NCBI GenBank assembly: GCA_021234535.1
Contig: CM037832.1
Coordinates: 4,489,803 to 4,553,802, forward strand
Length of the DNA: 64,000 bases
Source of the DNA: Stichopus chloronotus
Lineage: Eukaryota > Echinodermata > Holothuroidea > Aspidochirotida > Stichopodidae
Direction of reading: 5' to 3'
Shown here: positions 31,135-42,979 of the stretch, piece after piece
How positions within the stretch are numbered: position 1 is the first letter of the stretch
Layout: each line of letters starts with the position of its first letter
Translations under genes and position numbers: made by a program
Notes under the pieces: generated by a model
Database searches by the model: none
What the model saw: only the letters and a program-made list of their open reading frames with translations
Told to the model about the DNA's origin: nothing

Positions 31135-32815
31135 AAGAGCCTTCTACGCATGCGTTGGTAACTATTCGTGGCCTCTCTGTATAGGCCACCCGATCACGGT
31201 CTACAAACTAACCTTTGTACACTAAGTGCACTACTTTATACCAGACACCGGCACGATTGGCGGACGAATGACCTGCATTTCCCAAGAATTAAAAATCAGG
31301 TAGGTCTGGGTGGTTCAAGAAACGACGAATTATTTAAGTAGGTTCTTTTCGAGTTATCTATTCCTCGTTTAAGTGAACAAATCCATGTTGTTTACGACAG
31401 AATGAGCAAATATTCAAAGTGTGAGGCCTATTGTTTTTAGTTTGTAATTAGCCCACGGAAGCCTTATCGTAGTCGTAAGTCTACAACAGGGCGGTAAACG
31501 TGTCCGTAAGGAAATAGTATGAATCATCCATGAAGAGCTAGGTTGGTATTGTCCATTTCGCTTTAACAAGTTTTAGGATTTAGAACCCAGTTTGTTTAAC
31601 TTTAGTGAAACTTGTGACTTTGGTTTACTTTTAATGTCAGGTCCACGCAGGACAACCTTACATTACAAAGAATAGAGAAGATTGTTCCTCTGCCTTGGTT
31701 TTGATAAATTTGGTCAGTGATTGCTATCTTGCAGGGTCATCTTGAAACACTTACCTTACCCCACGTTAACTGTCCCGAGAATATCCACCACCTTTCATTA
31801 ACTGTCAATGTTTTATGAAATAATGGTTAAGATGTTGCTTAAAATGGTTCTATGTTATGGAAAGCAATATGCATTCAGTAGGTTGCTTTACTTTACCACT
31901 GCCTACAAAATCATAATACTCTACTTAAAATAGATCACTGTAAGTACGTAGGAAGGGAACTGTCCAAATAATCCCATACACATCAGTTTCTCAAAAATAT
32001 GTGAATGTGGTGACTGTTACACTTGTCACATTGTATTGATGTCGATGTCTGATAATAGCATAAAATCCATAGTAGTCCATAATCACCAAGAAACTTGCCA
32101 GTGTTTACCTTGAAACAGTGTAGGCCTACGGAATTCACAGTTGTCTTTTTATTTTACAGGGAACAGAATATAACTTGTTCAAAACTGCAAGTGTATTTTC
32201 TTTTAGTGAATTGCAATATCACAATTAACAAAATGTGTAAAGTTTTTCATCGTTGCATAAAATTTGGGTACAGAATTTTTCAGAAGAAGGGAACGCTTCT
32301 ATTTGAAAGCACATGGAATGCCTTTGGAAAATTTCAAATTGTATATGTGAAGTTGAATTCAAAAGAGAACGAGTAAAAATTGTGGAGATAAAAAGCATGC
32401 CTGTCTTTTTGCGCAGGAAATGATTTCCAATACAAGTGAATCTTTAGAAGGGAATCCAAGAAGAATGTTCTATTCATTAACGACCCTTCTCAGGGAAGTT
32501 AACTGAGCAAATTGAAATACTTGGACAAGTTTTTGTGAATACCCCATACATTCTTTCAGGCACCAATAGTGTGAATTTGAGTGAGATTTTATATAGTTAC
32601 ATGTGAGCATGAAATACTGAGAATTCATGCATGCATCGCATTACATCCCAATGCAAAACTTTAATTGTACATCAGAAATACTGTGCCAGGATTCCCCCTC
32701 CCCCTTTTGAGAGCTGCTATTTTGATTTTCATTATAAACAGATATTATCTCTGTATGTAACTAATATTATAGCTATCTTTCTGCACTTTTGTTTTCAGAC
32801 ACCATTGCCAAACAT
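31135..32815. other. Left flank of the THAP transposon, no gene
   Basis: No coding domain. It ends in a strong acceptor-like tract (CTTTTGTTTTCAG) just before the transposase ATG. The 93-codon ORF at 32095-32376 shows no motif. Confidence 0.35.
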
Positions 32816-32816
32816 T

Positions 32817-34046
32817 ATGAGTAGCATATGTGCCATAGTTGGCTGCAGCAACAGCTGGAGAAAAATGAATGTTGGGACTGTCAGTTGTGCCACATTCATG
32901 ATTAAGAGTTTCGATGGTGAATATGCAAACCATCATTTAAGCTCATTCCATTCCCATCAGGAAGAATATTGACGATAGAAGACGTTGGGTGAAACGTGTG
33001 TTTAGAAAAGAGAATGGAAAGAACTGGCAGTTCAGAACTCACAGCAGAGTTTGCTCTGTTTATTTTGTTGATGGAAAACCCACGACCTTATACCCAGATC
33101 CCACTGAGCATTTACGATATAACATAACAAAACATTCCTTTTTTAGAAGAGGAAGGCTTCCTCGGAAACTGACCATAAATAGGCAACCAGTAAGATTGGG
33201 ACAACACTTGTGCCACAGAGTAAAAAGAGAAAACAAGAGTAATCTGTATCACCAGCAGACCAACTGGTCCAATCAGAGTCAACAGCGACGGTATTCCAAC
33301 AATAAGAATATTTAAGGTTCGTTTCTCGTATTTACACCCAAGAGTAAGAAGAAAATCTCGTATTGGTCTGGTAGCAATAATACTTTAACCAGAAGATTAA
33401 AAGCTAAAGGCCAAACAACACCACAGAAGCGGGGACCAGTGAGAGTTTTGACTGCAAAACAAGAGCTTATAATGGTTATGCTAAAACTTAGGTTGGGACT
33501 CAGGAATGCATTTATTGGAAGTTTGTTTGGGGTTTCAGTTAGAACCGGTTCAAGAATATTTAATTCATGGATCAAATTTCTTGCTCTTGAGTTGAACCCA
33601 CTGGCATTTTAGCCAAGCACAGAGCTGATTTTGCATGCAATGCCAAATTCACTGCAGCAAAAGTTTAAAAATTTCAGATGTACATTTGACTGTACAGCAG
33701 TTTACATAGACCGTCCTCGAAACTTCTAGATCCAGTCACTAACTTGTTCTAATTATAAAACAACATAAAACTATTAAATTCTTGGTTGCCATTGCCACAA
33801 ATGGTATGATTACTTTTCTCTGTAAGGTATGGAGTGGCAGCTCATCAGATGTCCACATAACGAAAGAATCCGGTTTATTGGAATTATTTCATGCTGGGGA
33901 TATTGTGCTTGCCGATAGAGGGTTTGCTATAAAAGAGGAATTGCTAATAAGAGACTCTCTCTATAACTCTGGTGCCACTAGCTGATGACATTATTACAGT
34001 GTGTGCCGCTTTGGTCAACCCACTCCCTCCTCTAGTTTGCAAGTAA
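32817..34046 (+). pseudogene. THAP + HTH + DDE_Tnp_4 transposase (ISL2EU/Harbinger-like)
   Basis: ATG 32817 begins MSSICAIVGCSNSW, the first two Cys of a THAP zinc finger. After a frameshift near 32980 it reads RWVKRVFRKENGKNWQ, then RVCSVYFVDGKPT, where the final zinc-ligand His of the usual CSxHF is Tyr. A helix-turn-helix follows (MLKLRLGLRNAFIGSLFGVS, RIFNSW), then the DDE core: FDCTAVYIDRP (first Asp) and VLADRGF (second Asp). The next sequence is the C-terminal ITLVPLADDIITVCAALVNP ending at TAA 34044-34046. The segment with the catalytic Glu is deleted. Several stops and shifts: a dead transposase. Confidence 0.85.
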
Positions 34047-35149
34047 AACTTTAGAGTAGTTATTTGAAATTTTCATACATTTTAGAAGTACATTACTGTA
34101 GCCAAGGGGACAAGGGGGGGGGGTGGCTATTGTCAACATAGCCACTGATTTTCTAGGTTTTTCAAGTAAGCAGTTACAGAATAAAATGACAAAAACTAGA
34201 GTTTATAAGGTTGCACAGTACAATATTTTTATGATTCTTGGAAACATTAAATACAAATTGTTTCACGATACATATAAAAATTTCAGTTTCACTTGCTCTG
34301 TATCTCAAAACACAGTGAAATACTATTTTTTCAGTGTCTTTGCATTGCTTTACAGTGCAACCCTACTTTCGTTATAACTTGATATTTTCAAAATAGTCTT
34401 GTTGTTTCTATGTTCTGTCAGGGTTAGTGAGAAAGTGGGCTAAAGAAAGAAAAATAAACAACTAAGCTACAGTAAATGTCAGAATGTCCATATTATCATA
34501 TTTGGTCAATATTGTGCCTCTGAAACTGTTTTACATACATCTTTTTATATCCCACAAATTTATATTAAAGCAGTTGTTCAGAAAATGTAAATTTGTGGCA
34601 GTCCTGTAATCGCTTTGTTTGTACATCATGTACATCATTTGTCTTTATCCACAGCTAGGCTTAAACAGTTCTGACATCACCATGTGAGACAGTCGAAATT
34701 GCATGGTCCAAATATTTAAAAGTCTCTTGAAAGGAGGAGGCTGGGTCAAGAGTGTTTTGGGGGTGGCAGTATCTTTTAATTTTTTTTAGAGGGAATACTT
34801 GACCAAAATGGCCTTGACAAAGTGCCAGGAAAAGTAGTAAGAATACAAATTCATGAAAGTATAGTTAACTAATTAATGATATGCTGTAACATACTTGATA
34901 AATTTTAGTATACAGTATGCGAGTTTATGCTTCTGTCCGTCTTTGAAAAAAAAGATCACCTAATATCGTCTCTCGTACCATGTATTTCCTAAAGAAGAAT
35001 TAAGAGAGTTGTTTTATGTATGGCCATCTATCTTCTTCAAACAACGACCTATTTTTTTGGTATCCATACTAAAAAACAAAACAGTCGCAACATTTTGTAT
35101 TGGACCTCCCATCTGCAGTTGGAATTTGGAGTAAAATCAATGTGTTCTT
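34047..35149. other. Spacer between converging transposon genes
   Basis: No gene. G run at about 34115-34123 and AT-rich DNA. Confidence 0.35.
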
Positions 35150-38100
35150 TTTTAAGTGAATAAAACCTGATTGTTTAGAGTAACATAATCAACGGTTGAG
35201 TTGTTTGGGGTAGTATGAGAGATTGAAAATGGACATGACTTCAAAAGGTAAGGTTCAGACTTCAATAATTCCTCTTCTGGACTTAAGTTTTCTGCCATGG
35301 ACGTTAGTGACGTAGGTAGCATAGTCTCATCCTCTTCAAAGTGACCAACATTCATATCTTCTGATGGATCAGTGTCATAACCATATGCCACATTAGTGTG
35401 AATGTTACGAAATTGAAACACACAAGCTTCTTAAATTCAGGTTCAAGAGCTTCCATCAAGCCACCAATGATGGGTTTCTTTGAGCCTCTTGAAGTTGCTG
35501 CTATGAGAAAAATAACTGTCTGTCTTTAATAGGATTTAGGCCCTAAGAGTTTTAAAGTTTTAGGTCAAATACCATCTCTGAACATATATTCCAGTTTTCC
35601 TGAGAGCCGTATTGCTGATAACTTTCTGAAATAGGCTACAAGATTGCCAGCTATAATGAGTGTGGCATTATCTTTCTTCAGAGTAAATATATGAAATATG
35701 AGAAAGTACCTTTCTTAGAAAACTGGGGCACATTGCAAGTCATTTCACAGGCTCTCTTTGGTTCAACTTTCTGCTTCAGTCAAATTGACGTCCATTTACA
35801 TTCCACTGAGGTGCATGCAGGGTTTGTGAAGCCATTTCTCAGAGTAAAGTCTACCTTGAAGAGCAAGGCAGCAACATGATGACAAGTACCACTGTATCTG
35901 TTAAAGGAATAACTACTTTCAATTTTCCCAGGGGGGGGGGGGCTGGTCCACGGAAGAGGGGTGAATACAAGTGACAACTAGCCTTATGCAAATGTGAAGT
36001 CCTTACAGTCTGCTCAAGAACATGTTGTAAAAGGAAGTAAAGTAACGCAGAGATCATTATAGTTATATAAACTGTAGATGCACTAACCATGCACTGTTCA
36101 TGCATAACCTACAGGCTTTTTCAAATTAAGAATGCAAGCGGTGGATTGCAAGAGATAATCATAGAGAGAAAGGCATTTTCTTTCCTCCACTTCTTTTAAC
36201 AACTTTCGAATGAATATTTGGTCTGATTCAAATACGTCTGCTTGGATTTAATATACAACCATAACACCTTATTTCTTTTATAGATCTAGTCTATTTTGCC
36301 CGTTTATCCTTTTCACTTACACCAATCCCCATATTGTTTACCCTACCTTTCCAAAATCACCTTACACCACCAAAACCATGATTGTTAGGCCAAAAATGGT
36401 AGAACAGATACTTTAACATTTCCCCACACCATTCAAATTAAGAGACTAATTAATTTCAGATTGCAGGTTGATTAAATGATCAATGTGCTGCAAGAAATAT
36501 TCGCATAGAGAAATTAAGACCATCAAAATACAATAAACCAAACAGATAAGCCTTGGGATTTTTTTTTTTTATAAAAGGCAACTACGTTTTATACAGCCAA
36601 TAGCGTGTTTCAGTTTACCTTACCCTGCAAAGCATGTGCAGTAAGTACTCCTTAATTCCCCTGACATTTTGCGATGCAGACTCACACCTTCCAAAATCAC
36701 CTTACACCACCAAAACCATGATTTTTATGCTAAAAATGGTAGAACAGATACTTTAACATTTCCTCACACCATTCAAATTAAGAGACTAATTAATTTCAGA
36801 TTGCAGGTTGATTAAATGATCAATGTGCTGCAAGGAATATTCGCATAGAGAAATTAAGACCATCAAAATACAATAAACCAAACAGATAAGCCTTGGGTTT
36901 CTTTTTTTTTTTTTATAAAAGGCAACTACGTTTTACACAGCCAATAGCGTGTTTCAGTTTACCTTACCCTGCAAAGCATGTGCAGTAAGTACTCCTTAAT
37001 TCCCCTGACATTTTGCGATGCAGACTCACACCTTCCAAAATCACCTTACACCACCAAAACCATGATTGTTATGCCAAAAATGGTAGAACAGATACTTTAA
37101 CATTTCCCCACACCATTCAAATTAAGAGACTAATTAATTTCAGATTGCAGGTTGATTAAATGATCAATGTGCTGCAAGGAATATTCGCATAGAGAAATTA
37201 AGACCATCAAAATACAATAAACCAAACAGATAAGCCTTGGGTTTCTTTTTTTTTTTTATAAAAGGCAACTACGTTGTATACAGCCAATAGCGTGTTTCAG
37301 TTTACCTTACCCTGCAAAGCATGTGCAGTAAGTACTCCTTAATTCCCCTGACATTTTGCGATGCAGACTCACACCTTCCAAAATCACCTTACACCACCAA
37401 AACCATGATTGTTATGCTAAAAATGGTAGTGCAGATAGTCTAACATTTCCCCACACCATTCAAATTAAGAGACTAATTAATTTCAGATTGCAGGTTGATA
37501 AAATGATCAATGCGCTGCAAGAAATATTCGCATAGAAAAATTAAGACCATCAAATTACAATCAACCAAACAGATAAGCCTTGGGATTTTTTTTTTTTACA
37601 AAGGGCAACTATGTTTTATACAGCCAATAGCGTGTTTAAGTTTACCTTACCTTGTAAAGCATGTGCAGTAAGTACTCCTTAATTCCCTTGAATTTTTGCG
37701 ATGCAGACCCACACCTTCCAAAGAATGCTGCTTGCTTTCTGCGAAGGTCTGCATTCTGCTTTCAGAAAGCATAATTTACTACTGCCATGAATGCCGTGAA
37801 ACTGAATTTCACCGAGCAATGCAGTGGCAAAATAACTATAGCCTTTGCCGTCTTTACAATCAGAAATGAGCCTTTTGTCAGAGGTATGTCATCGATGTTG
37901 TTCAGATAATTGACCATTGTCGGTGGCCAATTAGTAATGGTGACAGCTTCAGATCATCATCGTGATGAAATTTCCAATGGATCAAGAACGTTTTTGCCAT
38001 CTACAGTGAGCAAATCGTTGTATTGTGTTAATTTTGACGTGGTGGCATCTCCTTGTATCTTGCAGTAGCCCTCGGCCTTATCTCCACAAAAAAGACCGCG

Positions 38101-38170
38101 ACCAGTTCGTCTTTCCTCACTGAGACTTTCAGACCACATTTACGCAGAAAATCGTTTAATTGTTTTGCAT
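35150..38170 (-). pseudogene. SAP/SWIM-type second gene of the THAP transposon
   Basis: Minus strand, in order: a SAP-like helix (SRLWNAKQLNDFLRKCGLKV, RKDELVA) near 38160-38080; YNDLLTVDGKNVLDPLEI; TITNWPPTMVNYLNN; SYFATALLGEIQFHGI and SSKLCFLKAECRPSQ ending near 37725. After the tandem repeat comes a SWIM-like CHHVAALLFKVDF and GFTNPACTSVECKW (35885-35780), then PKRACEM. A last part, after an AG acceptor near 35510, reads GSKKPIIGGLMEALEPEFKK and an acidic tail to about 35155. This is the domain order of the YqaJ-associated second protein of ISL2EU-type transposons; I could not see the YqaJ nuclease itself. Multiple frameshifts. Confidence 0.65.
36349..37715. repeat. Four-copy ~343-bp tandem repeat
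   Basis: Units start at TTCCAAA positions 36349, 36689, 37033 and 37376, ending at 37716 (periods 340, 344, 343, 340). Copies are highly similar, each with a 9-14 nt T run, CAGCCAATAGCGTGTTT and GCATGTGCAGTAAGTACTCC. The array lies between two consecutive coding parts of the SAP/SWIM gene, and each unit ends with a minus-strand TGGAAGGTGTGRGTCTGC that resembles a splice donor, so it probably occupies an intron. Confidence 0.95.
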
Positions 38171-38375
38171 TCCACAATCGACTGTCATCGATTGGTAATA
38201 AAATCTCCCTATTGAATTATATCTGAGAAAGTTATCGGAGAGGAATGGCTCTTTTCCCACAGCTGTAACTGGCAGTGCTTTACGTAGCCTAACATTGTAA
38301 AATACACAAAAGTTTATGATGTATAGGGGTATTTTGTCGGCGATCGTCCAGATACTTTAAAGTGTTACTGTTTAC

Positions 38376-38870
38376 TGTTTGAACTTCTACCAACACTTAT
38401 CCATATCGTGCCATGGTAGAAACGTTGCAGTCGTATGGATCAGATGCTAAGAAATGTCACCTCAGCCGGTAAAATGGACGCTTGTAACCCCAACGCAGCC
38501 CAGGAAGTCGTGAACGAAGGATTGAAAGCCAGACACGACTTCGTAAAAAATCCGTTACACTGTAACATGTTTGTTTAGCAGAAAATGCTACTAGGTGGTG
38601 TGAAACTAAAACTGAACTTTCATCAAATTCAAATTCATAATATTCAAAAATGAACTTTTGTTTATTGCCGAACGATGCAAACGCAACTTTTAAAGTACGG
38701 ATTGTGGACGCTTCAATCTACATACGTCACGTTAAGGTAAGTCTCAAAGTAGCGTTAGCACACCAAACGTTTTGGAATAAGGCACCCAATAATACCCCAT
38801 CAACAGATTAGAGGTCATCACACACTCTATACCCAGGGGAAATCTAATATTCAGGGGTGAAGCTTACTTT
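38376..38870 (+). pseudogene. Polinton major capsid protein, middle piece
   Basis: The capsid gene resumes with TSTNTYPYRAMVETLQSYGS and DAKKC. A short deletion then leads to SAGKMD, NEGLKARHDFVKN, LHCNMF and MLLGGVKLKLNFHQ. After a frameshift near 38660 come LPNDANATFKVRIVDASIY, IRHVKVSLKVALAHQ and INRLEVITHSIP. These are consecutive blocks of the double-jelly-roll capsid family, which builds the shell hexons. Similarity fades after about 38870, where a second insertion starts. Confidence 0.85.
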
Positions 38871-41090
38871 TAGTGTAGTGAGGTGGAAATTGGGTCACTA
38901 TGTTTATTCATTGATTTTTTTTCTGTTGTGCCCATTGCATATGCAATAGTCTGTGCAGGATGGAGCACATGGCTTGAGGAAGTTCTTTGTTTCCAATCCC
39001 TTTACTCCTCTCCTTTGTTGATGTAGGTACACTGTGGTAAAGTAGTTCTCAAAGTTGTACGTGTATTTATCCATGTAGGTAAGAGGAAGAGTCATACTTA
39101 GGCTTGTGAACTGTCTTCTATATTAAGATTTTGGTCAAAGTTACAAACCCTCATAGTTCTGTGACAGGTACTTTTAGTAACAAATATTCTTACACTAAGT
39201 GGGGGATATTTTGCATGGGTACTACTTTCAACCAGCATGATGGAGAGTCTACTGCAGCAAGTAGAGAGTGAGCATCAGTGCAGTCCTTTGTCAAGAGAAA
39301 GTGCCTGAATTTTGCTGGTTATAAAGAGGAAATGTGTTGTTAATTTACAGATTATTGGTGAGTTTTATAATTTTGTTCACTGTAATTATATAAATATTAC
39401 TAAAGTCAGTAATCCAGCAAGTTATGATCACTGCAGTGTTGTAGGAAAATGTTCACACCTTAAGCATAGTGAGTTACCATTGAGTTAGAGTGTGTACCCG
39501 ATGCACTACATGTAACGTTGTATAATTTGGAAGATTTTAGTGTCATGTTCTATGAGAAGTCAAGTCAGTTAACCATTTATGTCCACAGTTTATCAATAAG
39601 CACAGTTACTGTGATGCTCTGGGGTAGGATAAGCCAGGGTGCATAAATTTAAGGGTTTTTACGTTGCATTTGTGGTATTTCATTAGGGCCATGTGGGAGT
39701 CACCATGTGACAGAACAAAGGAATGCTACAGTACTGTAGTACTAATATTGCATTGGCATATTCGACTGTGTTTACGGTGTACAGAATTTCTTTTACCAGA
39801 ATTGTAGCCTATAACTAGCTACTTCAGTGATATTGTTGTTATTGATATAATTTATTGCATGTATAAATTGTCCTCAAATGAGTTATTGTGCTGTTCACCC
39901 GCTGTCTAAACACTAATGATGACCAATGTACATTACCTTCGTGTTAATCTTAATTATGGTAACCATTGTACCTATGTGGTATGGTCAGAGGTCCAAGAGT
40001 TCTTCATTGCATTCATTTGTGTTGCAATGGTATCTTGCAATTACCATAAAGTATTTATGTACAATACCTTTTGTTGGTTTAGGTTCTGGGTGCATGGAGT
40101 TGTACGGTTGTAGACTGGCTACTTGTTGACGTATGAATCCACCTGTTAATTTCTTGTAATTGTTTTGGTGAGTAATAGAACTTTGCAAACAATGTAGGTT
40201 GTAATGTTAAGAAACTTTTAGGTTTATCTGTATGCTATATATGGAGTACAGTATTTCGTACAGTGGAAGATTCAATTATTTTGTGATGCAGCTCGTTCAC
40301 AATGTAATTTGTATTAAACAACAGGAGGTTGATTTGCAAGTATTGTTACAAGTTTTCTGAAGTGTGATTATTTATATGTACACCGTTTTATATTTCTTTA
40401 CTGGAATTTATCCTTCACTGCCATTTGATGTTTGGGTGTGTTGTCATTAATGTGAATCTTTACCTATGGAGACATGATGATTTAAAATGGTTACGATTTC
40501 ACCTTTTCATGAAGTGTTGTCAAGTAAAGAGCATATTTGTCTTAGTGTACTGTGCAGATTGTCTTAAGTGAAGTGTAATCAAGTGCATAATCGATGTGAA
40601 TTTTCAGTTGCTCTGAGAAAGTACTATATTGACTTTATTTTCTCTGTTTCCACTTTGCATGTTATGTTAACGAAAAGTGCTTTAGTATTGTATTTCACAG
40701 GAAATTTGAATATGTTGTTTCCATATTTATAGACAGACTTTGCACCATGTATATAGTTCATTTTCCATTTTGTTACGTATTCAGTTTCTTGTCATAGTGT
40801 TTGCATTCATACAGTAGTTCACAACTCCATGTTTATGTATTTTCAAAGAAGGACAATAAGGGAGTGGTAAGGTCAATTTGCATCTTGTTCTAAGAAGCAA
40901 GACGTAGTTATTCTCACAGTATTCATGTTTCAAGTTTATTTATGCTGGTTTTATATATATATCCTTTCGTAGGAGCTGTTTTTACCTAAAATACAGATTG
41001 AGCTGACAGAGAGAGCAAATAAAGTCACTGTCCAGTTAAAGGATCCTCTCTTGTGGTTTCTGGCCTAACCGACAGACTTGCACCGCCGCG
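38870..41090. mobile_element. Second insertion in the capsid gene (~2.2 kb, unassigned)
   Basis: Non-coding AT-rich DNA separating middle and C-terminal capsid pieces. It ends in AGCAAATAAAGTCACTGTCC, a polyadenylation-signal-like context, but no poly(A) tail, TIR or TSD was recognised. ORFs at 39916-40188 show no domain. Confidence 0.5.
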
Positions 41091-41515
41091 CGCCTCCGTT
41101 TCCCTTCATTAGGAAATTTAAAAAAAATAGTATTAGCCTGCGTAGACACTGAACTTCTCAATGGTGTTCGCAACAAGAACCCCTTTAAATTTTCGCTAGA
41201 AACCCTTGCCACCTAACTTTCCAGCCAATCGCTACATTATATCCTATCAGACACACTTTTATTTTAAGCAGTATGTTTCCTAACGAGGGCAATCAGATCA
41301 ACCGCGGTGACTATGCTAAAGGCTACACGTTGTACTTATTGATATGTCTTCCGATCTTTCCAATGGAGAACACTTTAACCTTCGCAGAAATGGTAATGTG
41401 CGTCTTGAAATGCAATTTGAACATGCGTTAACCTGAGGCGTGATCGTGTAAACTGAATACGACGCCATGATTGAAGTAGATAAACGTATTCATAGACTTT
41501 TGATTTCAACAGGTA
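41090..41515 (+). pseudogene. Polinton major capsid protein, C-terminal piece
   Basis: The reading frame reads LGNLKKIVLACVDTELLNG and NKNPFKFSLE. After a shift it continues MFPNEGNQINRGDYAKGYTL, FDMSSDLSNGEHFNLRR, GNVRLEMQFEHAL and finally EYDAMIEVDK. The D-Y-x-x-G-Y-T-L-x-x-F-D-x-x-x-D-x-S block followed by G-N-x-R-L-E is the most conserved part of the family. At least two in-frame stops. Confidence 0.85.
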
Positions 41516-41599
41516 CTCATGGATACATCCCAGTCATAAGAATTATGTAGTCGGATCAAATACTTAGTCTTCTTTGGGGTCTCATGGGTCTCATATTTT

Positions 41600-41925
41600 T
41601 TCTGTTAACACCAACCTCCCCCCTGGTGTTTCATTGCAAATACCGATAAAGGCAGCACACCAGGAAGTCACTGGGTGGCCATGTTTGTAGATAACGGGAG
41701 ATCTCCAGAAGTATGCTCCCCTGAATTTAAGACATTCCTACAAGGAAGTATTTCAAAATCTATCAGAATAAACAACACTCAAATACAATATCCGTTATCA
41801 ACCGTTTGCGGTCAACACCGTTTATACTTCGTGTTACAGCGACCTAGAGGGATTCCGATGTTAACAATCGTTAATCAATTCAGCGAGACATATGACGTGA
41901 ATGACGTTAGTCATCGCCTTCATTG
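41600..41925 (+). pseudogene. Polinton adenovirus-type maturation cysteine protease
   Basis: The frame gives CFIANTDKGSTPGSHWVAMF, with the catalytic His in GSHWVAMF, then VDNG, a region that should carry the YxDSxG block but is degraded, QIQYPLSTVCGQH and MLTIVNQF ... NDV. The family cleaves capsid precursors. The position after CGQ-aromatic that normally holds the nucleophilic Cys is Arg here, so it is inactive even where the frame is open. Placement right after the capsid gene and before the ATPase is as in other Polintons. Confidence 0.82.
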
Positions 41926-41982
41926 ATCGTCGGTATGACGGCAATATGTATGTACCAACAATCTAATTCTTAGCGTCTCAAA

Positions 41983-42543
41983 TTGGTAGGCCATTATACA
42001 GAAGAGATAGCCCGTGGTGAGAAATTTATGGCATTGTCGTATTTACTTAGCAAGACTTGCACGGTTGGTGGTACTGTCATTAGAGCAAATGAATCCAAAG
42101 GTCATACACCCATTTACCTCTGTCATCGCGGGACTCACCGGTCATGGAAAACCCAGTTCGTTAAGAAACTGTTGACCCAAGATGCCATTGACGGCACACG
42201 AATCGATCAACGCATAACTGATTTTTTTCGCCAAGGTTCGCCCTCACAGAAATATATTTGTGGCTTATATACTACAGAATTTCTTTTACAGTGCAAAGGA
42301 GACAGGCAATATTACCCTAAATGCTCATTACATTGTGTTGTTACATTGTGTAATCCCAGAGATAAAAGTCAAGTTTCAAATTTGACTGACCAGATGTATC
42401 GAGGACAAGTCAGGGTGGTGCAAAAAATTTTTGCAGATGCAACGAAGGAGCCTTACAGGTATTTTTCCTATTTTAAAGCGTTACATACCCGAAGAATTTT
42501 ATTTTTTCCAGATCAAACGCAATATACCGACGTAGCAAAATAA
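41983..42543 (+). pseudogene. Polinton FtsK/HerA-type genome-packaging ATPase
   Basis: 186-codon open frame. Near the middle it has PIYLCHRGTHRSWKTQFVKK, where a Walker A P-loop would be, but the GxxGxGKT pattern is broken. It continues IDGTRIDQRIT, then the C-terminal landmark CNPRDKSQVSNLTDQMYRGQ, FADATKEPYRYF and FFPDQTQY. This matches the end of Polinton ATPases (N-PRD-SQI..L..Q..P, DAT.KPYGYL, IFPDE). The family pumps DNA into the capsid. The frame is open but the N-terminal third is unlike the family and the P-loop is lost. Confidence 0.78.
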
Positions 42544-42654
42544 TCATAAAAACATTCAATACCAGTCTACTAGCTATATTTCGAAGCCTTACTCGACACG
42601 ACACGCACTTGTCGACTAAAGTCTCATGCTCTAGAAATTAATTTTTTATCGAAA

Positions 42655-42888
42655 TGTCCCTCCCCCATCATGCAGAGAAAGGCTTACCTACATCATCCGG
42701 ACCTCATACTGATTACTACCTTTTGTGAATGTACAACTAATGAAATAAAACGGGATGTTATTTTATCTCGTACTCAGATATTCAAACTGTCACGGTATAA
42801 GAAGCATCTATGGAACCTAACCAATAGGCGTTTATCCCACCAGAAACGCAAAGACATTTTACTGTACAGAATAGGCTTTTTTTTTTAG
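42655..42888 (+). pseudogene. Small basic Polinton-associated protein
   Basis: 72-codon frame with CECTTNEIKRDVILSRTQ, FKLSRYKKHLWNLTNRRL and QKRKDILL, ending IGFFF. It matches in spacing the small Polinton protein whose core is C-E-x-A-x-N-x-x-x-G-N-V-x-L, then K-L-x-R-Y-K-x-x-L-R-x-L, then K-R-x-I-L-x-x-G-G-F. Function unknown. Position after the ATPase supports the call. Confidence 0.68.
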
Positions 42889-42979
42889 TGCTTTATAAAA
42901 GCTTATCATTCAATCTTTGGAAGGCATGTTACTAGGAGTTCGGACTCAACGATAAAATATACAATATACTAAGAAGATG

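Larger units (their letters stand above)
31130..38375. mobile_element. THAP/DDE plus SWIM-gene transposon inserted in the capsid gene
   Basis: About 7.2 kb interrupting the major capsid gene. It carries a plus-strand THAP-DDE transposase (32817-34046) and a converging minus-strand SAP/SWIM gene (35150-38170), the two-gene make-up of ISL2EU-type elements related to PIF/Harbinger. Ends are set by where capsid similarity stops and restarts; I found no terminal inverted repeat or TSD, so the real element may be shorter. Confidence 0.65.

Noticed and set aside
31140..31450. Apparent continuation of the capsid protein after 31130
   Set aside because: The true continuation is found at 38376; the weak resemblance here was coincidental.
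36349..37716. CRISPR-like array
   Set aside because: Units are contiguous 340-nt tandem copies without unique spacers, in a eukaryotic genome.
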